Translations under genes and position numbers: made by a program
DNA from: CAIVAT01 sp964473485
GTDB taxonomy: Bacteria > Bacteroidota > Bacteroidia > Bacteroidales > FEN-979
DNA length: 64,000 bases
Direction of reading: 5' to 3'
Assembly (NCBI GenBank): GCA_964473485.1
Contig: CAYYPH010000016.1
Span: forward strand, 1-64,000
Shown here: one piece after another, positions 33,438-40,926 of the stretch
How the letters are laid out: each line of letters opens with the position of its first letter
Numbering within the stretch: the stretch's first letter is position 1
The notes under the pieces: model-generated
What the model was told of the DNA's origin: nothing
The model's input: only the letters and a program-made list of their open reading frames with translations
The model's database searches: none

Positions 33438-34436
33438 TCACCTGTTCACCTGTTTCCCCGTCTTTCCCTGGCTCCCCTGCGGGGGGTAGCCGACATAATA
33501 TTGTTGCGAGGATTCCACCCCTTTGATGCCCCTGAACCAGGCATTCAAGGCGAAGATGATGGCAGCCTTCCAGGATGCCACCACCAGGTTGAGGTTATAC
33601 CTGATCCACCTGATTTTTTCAACGGCGGGTAGGTCCTTTTTCAGCAGCCTCACGATGATCTGTGGTATGCGGATGAAGGGATTTGCAGGGAATTTGATGT
33701 AATTGTAAAATTTATAGTTCTGATAAAGAATGATATAGGTGCGTTTGAAATAGAATTTAAAATTCTGGTGGTGATAATGGAAAACCCTCGCCCGGTAGTC
33801 GTAGACGATCGGATAGCCCATTGAAAGAGCATCCTTGGCCCAGAGGGTGTCTTCGGAGAACATCAGTTTGCGGAACGGGATCTTTTCCTTTGCCGGTTTC
33901 CGGTACATGGCGTTCACATCGTCCCAGTTGCAGAAGGCGTGCTGTTCACGTCCGCTTTTACGAAGGAAGACCTCGGGATCGGGAAAGCGGATTTTCAACG
34001 GTTTGGCTTCGCTTGCCGGGCTGAACCATTGCAGCGGGTTCTTATCGCGGTCATGTCCCACGATCTGCTGGCCGCACACCCCGATCACCTCCGGATCATC
34101 GAAATGCTGCAGCATGATCTCAAGCCAGTCGGCCGTGGCAGGGGTTGCATCCTGTACGGTCATCACAACAAACTCGCCTCTGGCCAGTGAAACCCCGAGG
34201 TTACGGGTCTCGCCGTGGTTGAACTCTTTTGGGTTGATGGGGTGCACCCTGACGGGGTACTCTTTCAGAATTTCAAGCGTTCCGTCGGACGATCCTGAAT
34301 CGATGACGATCACCTCCAGCCGGTCTTTCAGGGTTTGGGCGAAGATCCCGTCGAGGCACGAACGCAGTGTGTCAGCACCGTTTTTAACGGGAATCACTAC
34401 CGAGATCAGGGGATTATGGTCAGGATGGTTGTTCAT
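33438..34436 (-). CDS. GT2 glycosyltransferase, rhamnosyltransferase-like
   Basis: A 332-residue GT2 enzyme. VSVVIPVKNGADTLRSCLD and VIDSGSSDGT lead to the metal motif MTVQDATP, the QDA form seen in rhamnosyltransferases of the RfbF/RfbN group instead of DxD. WLEIMLQHFDDPEVIGVCGQQ and SEDTLWAKDA follow as in that group. The C-terminal 80 residues are basic and aromatic, possibly membrane-associated. The gene overlaps its upstream neighbour by four bases. A rhamnose or other deoxysugar donor is a reasonable guess only. Confidence 0.88.
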   Translation of the reverse strand: MNNHPDHNPLISVVIPVKNGADTLRSCLDGIFAQTLKDRLEVIVIDSGSSDGTLEILKEYPVRVHPINPKEFNHGETRNLGVSLARGEFVVMTVQDATPATADWLEIMLQHFDDPEVIGVCGQQIVGHDRDKNPLQWFSPASEAKPLKIRFPDPEVFLRKSGREQHAFCNWDDVNAMYRKPAKEKIPFRKLMFSEDTLWAKDALSMGYPIVYDYRARVFHYHHQNFKFYFKRTYIILYQNYKFYNYIKFPANPFIRIPQIIVRLLKKDLPAVEKIRWIRYNLNLVVASWKAAIIFALNAWFRGIKGVESSQQYYVGYPPQGSQGKTGKQVNR

Positions 34437-35560
34437 GCCTGGGGCGGTTTAAGTGGGTGTTTCCCGATGTTGGAGTCCTGCCGGTAAAGCTTTGTAAAGG
34501 ACTGGATCCGTTCATGGATGAAGCGGATCCTGTTCAGCCTGAACAGGTAGAGGTACATGATTGCTTTCAGCCGGGAGACCATCGCGGGAGGAAAGATCCG
34601 GTGGCCGGCACCGAACCGGATCACCTGGCCGAATACTTCCCGGTTCAGGGCACGGGCGGCGCCGAGTGCGATGTTCCCGCCCAGCAACCGCAGGTCTTCG
34701 TGGATGCTGAAACCGGGTGCATCAGACTGAACGGTCACTGCTGCATCAATTCCCCGGCGGTCGGAGATAGACTGGTTGTGACTGAACGCATCTGTGGCAT
34801 TGACCGGTGGTCCGTTGAACCGATTCATCAAAGCCCCGGCATGTGAACGGAATATTTCGAACCTGCTTTTCAGTTTTGCCGGCGAGCTGATCTCCCCCTG
34901 GCTGATGCTTTGCACTTCGTGTTGCCGGTAAAGGGTATCGGGCGGCAGGTTGTAAAACTTCCGCCCCTTCAATCCACCGATAAGCGCTTTCAGGTGAAAG
35001 TCGACGTCCTGCCAGCAGGCCAGCCCTTCGGTAAAACCGCCGATCCGTACGACCGCATCGCGCCGCCAAACGGGGCCGGAAGTCTGCCACGGGGCATCCA
35101 GCACCAGGAAGCGGTGCAGGTCGGGGACCCCGTTGTCGATGTTCCATAGAAACTTCGCCCCGGATGGATCGTTGCGAAACATCAGCATCGGGAAAACCCA
35201 GAAGTCGTATTCAGGAAATTCGCCGATCGTGCGGATCCGCTGTGTCAGAGCGCCGGGCATCAGCAAATCGTCGGAGTCGAGAAAGATCAGGTACTCTCCC
35301 GAAGACCGTTCAGCTCCGATATTCCGGCAAACCGGCGCTCCCCGGGGCTCCCTGTCCCTTGAAAAAAAATGGATGCGGGGATCTGATTTTGCGTAGGATT
35401 GCCCAACATCGGAGCTGTTGTCGGTGGAACCATCATCAATCACAAGGGCCTCCCAACCGGTGTAATCCTGCTGAAGTACCGAATCCAGTGTTTCCGTAAG
35501 CAGATCCCCGCGGTTGAAATTGGGGATAATCAGGGATATTTTCGGACAGGCAGGATTCAT
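34433..35560 (-). CDS. GT2 glycosyltransferase
   Basis: A 375-residue GT-A enzyme with ISLIIPNFNRGDLL (8-21), VIDDGSTDNSSDV and the metal motif FLDSDDLL. The acceptor side has WQTSGPVWRRDAV and CWQDVDFHLKAL, a variant of the usual W-ED motif that supplies the catalytic base. The C-terminal 100 residues are helical and basic. It lies 18 bp after another GT2 gene and overlaps the next by four bases. Confidence 0.92.
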   Translation of the reverse strand: MNPACPKISLIIPNFNRGDLLTETLDSVLQQDYTGWEALVIDDGSTDNSSDVGQSYAKSDPRIHFFSRDREPRGAPVCRNIGAERSSGEYLIFLDSDDLLMPGALTQRIRTIGEFPEYDFWVFPMLMFRNDPSGAKFLWNIDNGVPDLHRFLVLDAPWQTSGPVWRRDAVVRIGGFTEGLACWQDVDFHLKALIGGLKGRKFYNLPPDTLYRQHEVQSISQGEISSPAKLKSRFEIFRSHAGALMNRFNGPPVNATDAFSHNQSISDRRGIDAAVTVQSDAPGFSIHEDLRLLGGNIALGAARALNREVFGQVIRFGAGHRIFPPAMVSRLKAIMYLYLFRLNRIRFIHERIQSFTKLYRQDSNIGKHPLKPPQA

Positions 35561-35578
35561 TTTTCAGCAGAAGTTGGA

Positions 35579-36610
35579 TCAGGTGGATTTGGAACGAAAA
35601 ACCGACTTGGCAGCAATTCCCGCTTCGATCAGCCGGTTGCCAAGGAAAGGAAAAATAAGCATTTTCCAGGTCCGGGCATCAGCCCAACCGTCATGCATGA
35701 TCTCTTTTCCATACTTTACGATCTCCTTCCAGTCCTTTGCATCCACTGCAAGTCCATAGATATACCGGAGATCATCGCGGAAAATCCTGCCGGAGGTTTT
35801 CGGAACGGTGACTGATGTTTCTGCCGGCATCGGCGGGGGAGGAGGGACCGGTTCGCCCCGCATGATCGGATCGGTACCGATGGTGCGGCGCTGCATCGAG
35901 AAGTCGATGAGTATCTGCCTGAAATGCCTGATCTTTCCTGCATGGCGCTGGGTAGCTGATGAACCATGGAGCCGCATGAAATAGGTACACTGGTTCAGGA
36001 CGGCGATCCTGTATTTTTCAAGCAGCCTGAGCCAAAGGTCGTTGTCTTCGGCAACCGTAAACTCAGTACGGTATTTACCAATGCCGATCACCTCCAGGCG
36101 CCGGTAACAGGCAGTGCCGTGAACGACCGGGCTTGAGCGGTCGGCTGAAAAATGGTTGAAGTCCAGGTCCACATAAGGCAATCCATTGAAGAATTTTTGG
36201 TTTGGAACACGGTGATGCCAGGCAATCCGGCCGGCAGCCGTCATGAATGCCTCCTGGTTGCATACCATTACGTAATCAGGATGCTTCTCCATGAATTCGA
36301 TCTGGAGAAGGAATGAATCAGGGGTTGATATATCATCGGCATCATGGCGCCTTACATATTTTCCACGGCATATCTCCAACCCGTTGTTCAATGACCTTGC
36401 CACTCCCTGGTTTTCCTGCCTGACCGGTATGATGCGATGATCGCTGTAACTGTCGATGATCTCCTGGGTGTCGTCGGTCGACCCGTCGTTCACAATGACC
36501 AGTTCGAAATCGGTGAAAGTCTGCGCCAGGACGCTGTCAATGGCCGGCTTCAGGTATTCGCGTCCGTTGTAAACCGGCATCAGCACACTAAGCAGGGGAG
36601 GAGTTGCCAT
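35579..36610 (-). CDS. GT2 glycosyltransferase
   Basis: A 343-residue GT-A enzyme with LSVLMPVYNGREYL, IVNDGSTDDTQEI and the metal motif RRHDADDIS. The acceptor-side base motif is TVAEDNDLWLRLLEKY. A proline-rich stretch PVPPPPPMPAET divides the catalytic domain from a C-terminal helical segment of about 70 residues. It begins three bases after the stop of the ABC transporter ATPase gene, so the two are coupled. Confidence 0.92.
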   Translation of the reverse strand: MATPPLLSVLMPVYNGREYLKPAIDSVLAQTFTDFELVIVNDGSTDDTQEIIDSYSDHRIIPVRQENQGVARSLNNGLEICRGKYVRRHDADDISTPDSFLLQIEFMEKHPDYVMVCNQEAFMTAAGRIAWHHRVPNQKFFNGLPYVDLDFNHFSADRSSPVVHGTACYRRLEVIGIGKYRTEFTVAEDNDLWLRLLEKYRIAVLNQCTYFMRLHGSSATQRHAGKIRHFRQILIDFSMQRRTIGTDPIMRGEPVPPPPPMPAETSVTVPKTSGRIFRDDLRYIYGLAVDAKDWKEIVKYGKEIMHDGWADARTWKMLIFPFLGNRLIEAGIAAKSVFRSKST

Positions 36611-36613
36611 GGT

Positions 36614-37870
36614 TTATTGGTATTTCCAGGTCGACTGCAGAACGGTCTTGGCTCGTTTATCAAATGGGTAAGGACGGTTGATGAACCGATCGCCCTGTTT
36701 GATGGTAAATCTAATGCAATTCTCTATGTAATCGTATGTTCCGTATGAATTCCCAAGCCACAGTGAGATGTAATAGGTGGCCGGAGCGAAGCACATGTTT
36801 TTCACCATTACCTCAACGGTCATCGAGTCGCCTTTCGCGATCCTTCTTATCTCAAACCGATCGTCGGCATTGGTTACGTGGCCGATGAATTCGTTGGCAT
36901 CATTGCGGATATCAAGGGTCATGTCGCAGAAGTCGATGGCTTCATTGGCCCGGGCAGTGGCTTTTACCTTGAAGTTTTCGCCCAGGAATAACTCGTCGAT
37001 GGGTTTATCTTCAAGGTTTGTCATGCTGTATTCCTTAAATTCGATGAGCCGTGTGCCGCTTCTGCGCAGTTCGTTTTCATCGACCGACATTTGCTTGTAG
37101 GCGGAGGTGATGTCGTGAACTTTTCCCTCCATCTTCAACATGCCGTTCTGCATAAGGATGCCCTTTGTGCAGAGTTGTTCAACGGCCGTGAGATTGTGGC
37201 TGACGAACAGGACGGTCCTCCCACTTTGAGAAACAGCCTGCATTTTTCCGATCGCCTTTTTTTGAAATTCTGCATCACCCACCGCAAGCACCTCATCAAC
37301 AATAAGGATTTCCGGTTCGAGATGGGCGGCAACGGCAAAGGCAAGGCGCACATACATTCCTGAGGAGTACCGTTTAACCGGCGTGTTCACGTACTTTTTC
37401 ACTCCCGAAAATTCAACAATCTCGTCGAACTTTGAACTGATCTCCTTTTTGGTCATGCCCAGGATGGCTCCGTTCAGGTAGATGTTTTCCCTGCCGGTAA
37501 GTTCGGGGTGAAACCCGGTACCTACCTCCAACAGGCTTGCAATACGCCCTTTTATCTTTATGTTTCCGACAGTCGGAGCAGTTACGCGCGACATCAGCTT
37601 AAGCAAGGTCGATTTCCCGGCACCGTTTTTTCCAACGATGCCAAGAACCTCGCCGTCGCAGATCTCCAGGTTGATGTTTTGCAACGCCCAGACGTATTTC
37701 CCGTCGACCGTATCGAGACGGTTGGAGACCCCTACTTTGGCTGTCGGATCCTCTCTGCCCGTCACCCTGGCGAAAAACCGGTTCAGATCATGGCTCAGCG
37801 TACCGGTTCCCACGGTGCCCAGGCGGTATTGCTTGGAGACATTTTCGAGCTTGATTACTACATGTGGCAT
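36614..37870 (-). CDS. Polysaccharide ABC exporter ATPase with Wzt-type C-terminal domain
   Basis: ATP-binding subunit of the polysaccharide exporter, 418 residues. Walker A GKNGAGKST (80-88), signature YSSGMYVRLAFA (168-179) and Walker B ILIVDE (188-193) are intact, as in Wzt/TagH proteins. Residues about 275-418 form an extra beta-sandwich of the Wzt C-terminal type, which in E. coli O9a binds the modified end of the glycan before export. This suggests that chain termination or a capping group is recognised here. Pairs with the permease gene 50 bp upstream on the transcript. Confidence 0.95.
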   Translation of the reverse strand: MPHVVIKLENVSKQYRLGTVGTGTLSHDLNRFFARVTGREDPTAKVGVSNRLDTVDGKYVWALQNINLEICDGEVLGIVGKNGAGKSTLLKLMSRVTAPTVGNIKIKGRIASLLEVGTGFHPELTGRENIYLNGAILGMTKKEISSKFDEIVEFSGVKKYVNTPVKRYSSGMYVRLAFAVAAHLEPEILIVDEVLAVGDAEFQKKAIGKMQAVSQSGRTVLFVSHNLTAVEQLCTKGILMQNGMLKMEGKVHDITSAYKQMSVDENELRRSGTRLIEFKEYSMTNLEDKPIDELFLGENFKVKATARANEAIDFCDMTLDIRNDANEFIGHVTNADDRFEIRRIAKGDSMTVEVMVKNMCFAPATYYISLWLGNSYGTYDYIENCIRFTIKQGDRFINRPYPFDKRAKTVLQSTWKYQ

Positions 37871-37920
37871 TGTTTCTGGTTTTAACTGATTGTTGCAATG
37901 TCGTTATAAAGGCAGAGATG

Positions 37921-38799
37921 TTATACGGTATCCATAAAGGTTTTTTCGACTTTGTTGAAGATGATGATACCCAGCGCCAGCAGGACAATGGTGAAGCCGA
38001 AGCTGTAAAGCAGGTTAAGATAATTCATCTCGCCCACCCCGAGCAGGGCGGTCTTGAAAGTCTCGACAACAGCGGTCATCGGGTTTGCAACTACAAGAAT
38101 CCGGTATTTTTCGGGAATTTCTGATAACGGGTAGATAATCGGCGTGGCATACATCCAGAGGGTGACGCCAAAGGTGACCAGGTGTGTAAGATCCCTGTAT
38201 TTTGTAGTGAGCGAAGAGATGATGATACCGAATCCTAAACCAAGTCCGGCCATCAGCAGGACCAGGAAAGGGAGCCAGAGCACATGTATATTGGGTGCTA
38301 CTCCTGCCCCTTTGAGCATGAAATAGATCAGGAAGAGGCACAAAAAGAGAAACTGGATGACGAAACTTACCAGGTTCGAGATGACAATGGAGATGGGAAG
38401 CGCCAGCCGTGGGAAGTAAACCTTACCAAAGATGGAGGCATTTTTAATAAATGTCTGGGAGGTATCGTTCAGACAGGTGGAAAAGTAGGTCCATCCAACA
38501 ATTCCGGACATATAAAAGAGCACCTTGGGAATCCCGCTGGTGGAGATTCCGGCGATATTCCCGAAGATGATCGTGAACATGATGGTGGTCAGCAAAGGCT
38601 GAATGATAAACCATAAAGGTCCAAGGATGGTCTGTTTGTATTTCGAAACGAAATCGCGCCTGACGAAAAGCATGATCAGGTCGCGGTATTGCCAGAGTTC
38701 ATGCAGGTTGACGTCGAGGAGGCTCTTCTTGGGCCTGAGGATCATCGTCCATTCGTCGGGCAGGATGTTCACCTGTTCAGCGTTATTGGTTGTGCTCAT
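37921..38799 (-). CDS. Polysaccharide ABC exporter permease (Wzm-like)
   Basis: ABC-2 type permease of 292 residues from ATG 38799; the open frame continues to 38976 inside the fucose synthase gene and is discarded. The N-terminal amphipathic segment HELWQYRDLIMLFVRRDFVSKYKQTILG precedes six membrane helices, the standard layout of Wzm, KpsM and TagG. It forms the membrane part of the exporter with the following ATPase and would move lipid-linked glycan to the periplasm. The start is eight bases before the stop-proximal end of the fcl gene. Confidence 0.95.
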   Translation of the reverse strand: MSTTNNAEQVNILPDEWTMILRPKKSLLDVNLHELWQYRDLIMLFVRRDFVSKYKQTILGPLWFIIQPLLTTIMFTIIFGNIAGISTSGIPKVLFYMSGIVGWTYFSTCLNDTSQTFIKNASIFGKVYFPRLALPISIVISNLVSFVIQFLFLCLFLIYFMLKGAGVAPNIHVLWLPFLVLLMAGLGLGFGIIISSLTTKYRDLTHLVTFGVTLWMYATPIIYPLSEIPEKYRILVVANPMTAVVETFKTALLGVGEMNYLNLLYSFGFTIVLLALGIIIFNKVEKTFMDTV

Positions 38800-38806
38800 A
38801 GATCGG

Positions 38807-39784
38807 CTATTTAATTCCATCGGCATATTTACTGACAAAATCGGCATAGGTTCTTGTAATACCTTCACGGAGATGGATCGAGGGGGTGAACCCCAGCGAA
38901 TGCAGCAAGTTAACATCCAGTAGTTTACGTGGAGTGCCGTCGGGTTTGGAGGTGTCGAAGACCAGCTCGCCGGCATAACCGACCACTTCCCTGATCAGGT
39001 ATGCCAGGTCTTTGATGCTGATATCCTTGCCCCATCCGATATTGACGAATTTGTTACCGTTGTAGGTCTTCATGAGGTATACGACGGCGGCGGCCAGGTC
39101 GTCGACATGCATGAATTCGCGCATGGGCGAACCGGTACCCCAGATGGTCACCGAGGGTGCTCCGGCGATTTTGGCTTCGTGAAATTTCCGGATCAGGGCC
39201 GGTAGCACGTGCGAATTCTGGAGGTCGTAGTTGTCGTTGGGCCCGTACAGGTTGGTCGGCATAACCGAAATAAAGTTAGTGCCATACTGCAGGTTGTAAT
39301 TTTCGCAGAGCTTCAGACCTGCGATCTTGGCGATAGCGTAAGGTTCGTTGGTGTATTCCAGCGGACCGGTGAGCAGATACTCCTCTTTGATCGGCTGGGG
39401 GGCATTCTTCGGGTAGATGCAGGAGCTGCCAAGGAAAAGCAGTTTTTTCACCTTCGAAAGATAGGCCTGGTGAATAACATTGTTTTGTATCAGCAGGTTA
39501 TCATAAAGAAACTGGGCCCGGTAGGTGTTGTTGGCCACGATTCCTCCAACGCGCGCAGCGGCAACAAAGACATAGCCGGGTTCTTCTTCGGTGAAGAGGG
39601 CCTGGCAGGCAACCGGATCCAGCAGGTCGAGCCTTCGGTACCTTACTTTCTCAAATTTTTCGCCCACCGACCGGTAATCGGTTCCCACAATGTTTTCGTA
39701 CCCCTCGTGAAGCAGATTCCTGAGGATCGCGCTCCCCACCATCCCGGCTGAACCAAGGATGAGTATCTTGTCTTGTTTATTCAT
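38807..39784 (-). CDS. fcl: GDP-L-fucose synthase
   Basis: NADPH-dependent epimerase-reductase that makes GDP-L-fucose from GDP-4-keto-6-deoxymannose. From ATG 39784 the protein has 325 residues. It has the short-chain dehydrogenase glycine motif GSAGMVGSA (11-19), the SSCIYP strand with the catalytic Ser, and the YAIAKIAG motif with Tyr and Lys. The start overlaps the gmd stop by eight bases. Presence implies that L-fucose (or a derivative) is in the product polysaccharide. Confidence 0.96.
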   Translation of the reverse strand: MNKQDKILILGSAGMVGSAILRNLLHEGYENIVGTDYRSVGEKFEKVRYRRLDLLDPVACQALFTEEEPGYVFVAAARVGGIVANNTYRAQFLYDNLLIQNNVIHQAYLSKVKKLLFLGSSCIYPKNAPQPIKEEYLLTGPLEYTNEPYAIAKIAGLKLCENYNLQYGTNFISVMPTNLYGPNDNYDLQNSHVLPALIRKFHEAKIAGAPSVTIWGTGSPMREFMHVDDLAAAVVYLMKTYNGNKFVNIGWGKDISIKDLAYLIREVVGYAGELVFDTSKPDGTPRKLLDVNLLHSLGFTPSIHLREGITRTYADFVSKYADGIK

Positions 39785-40892
39785 AGTAATTCTTGATTGC
39801 AAAACCACCTTCTTTCAGATATTTATCGCGCTTCATCAGCACCAGGTCACTGGCCACCATGTCCTTTACAAGCGAAGCGAGATCATGCTCAGGCTCCCAG
39901 CCAAGCTGCTTCCGTGCTTTGGTTGGGTCGCCGATAAGCAGTTCCACCTCGGTGGGGCGGAAATACCTCGGATCGACCTTGACCACCACCTTCCCTTCCG
40001 GAAGGTTGAATTCAGGATTGCTGCATTTGGTGACGATCCCCTGTTCGTGCACTCCTTCGCCCTGAAAATCGACGGTAATACCGAGCTCGCTGAAAGCCAG
40101 CCTGACAAAATCGCGCACCTCGGTGGTGACCCCGGTGGCAATCACATAGTCGTCGGGTTTCTCCTGCTGCAGGATCAGGTACATGGCTTTGATATAGTCC
40201 TTGGCATGACCCCAGTCGCGCTTGGCCGAAAGATTGCCGAGGTAGATGGTATCCTGCAACCCCAGCGCTATTTTGGCAACGGCCCGGGTGATCTTGCGGG
40301 TTACAAAGGTCTCTCCGCGGATGGGCGATTCGTGGTTAAACAGGATGCCGTTGCAGGCAAAGATATCATAGGCTTCGCGGTAGTTCACCACGATCCAGTA
40401 CCCGTAAAGTTTTGCAACAGCGTAAGGCGACCGCGGGTAGAAAGGTGTCTTCTCTGATTGCGGAATCTCCTGCACCTTGCCGTAAAGTTCGCTGGTGGAG
40501 GCCTGGTAGAACCTGGTCTTTCCGGTCATCTTCAGCAGCCTGATGGCCTCGAGCAGCCGAAGGGTGCCAAGCGCATCGGCATTGGCCGTGTATTCTGCTG
40601 TTTCGAAACTGACCTGTACATGCGACATGGCGGCAATGTTGTAGATTTCATCGGGTTGTGTCTCCTGTACGATCCTGATCAGGTTCGTAGAATCGGTCAT
40701 GTCGCCGTAATGGAGGTAGAAATGCTTGTTGGCAGTGAAGGGATCCTGGTAGAGGTGATCGATCCGGTCGGTGTTGAACAACGAAGACCTGCGCTTGACT
40801 CCATGGACCGTGTATCCAAGTTTCAGCAGGTATTCCGACAGGTAGGCTCCATCCTGGCCCGTAACCCCTGTGATTAATGCGACTTTACTCAT
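39777..40892 (-). CDS. gmd: GDP-mannose 4,6-dehydratase
   Basis: Extended short-chain dehydrogenase that converts GDP-mannose to GDP-4-keto-6-deoxymannose, first step to GDP-fucose. The 371 residues carry the NADP motif GVTGQDGAYLSE (9-20), the STSELYGKVQE active-site strand, and the YPRSPYAVAKLYGYW catalytic Tyr/Lys block. RDWGHAKDYIKAMY is typical of the family. fcl follows with overlap. No mannose-1-phosphate guanylyltransferase gene is in the window, so GDP-mannose must come from elsewhere. Confidence 0.97.
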   Translation of the reverse strand: MSKVALITGVTGQDGAYLSEYLLKLGYTVHGVKRRSSLFNTDRIDHLYQDPFTANKHFYLHYGDMTDSTNLIRIVQETQPDEIYNIAAMSHVQVSFETAEYTANADALGTLRLLEAIRLLKMTGKTRFYQASTSELYGKVQEIPQSEKTPFYPRSPYAVAKLYGYWIVVNYREAYDIFACNGILFNHESPIRGETFVTRKITRAVAKIALGLQDTIYLGNLSAKRDWGHAKDYIKAMYLILQQEKPDDYVIATGVTTEVRDFVRLAFSELGITVDFQGEGVHEQGIVTKCSNPEFNLPEGKVVVKVDPRYFRPTEVELLIGDPTKARKQLGWEPEHDLASLVKDMVASDLVLMKRDKYLKEGGFAIKNYYE

Positions 40893-40926
40893 ATGATTCT
40901 TGTTTAGGTTAGATTATCAGCTTCGT

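Noticed and set aside
33120..33461. CRISPR array or set of terminators
   Set aside because: The intervals are low-complexity repeats rather than unique spacers, and the hairpins lack a following T-run on either strand.
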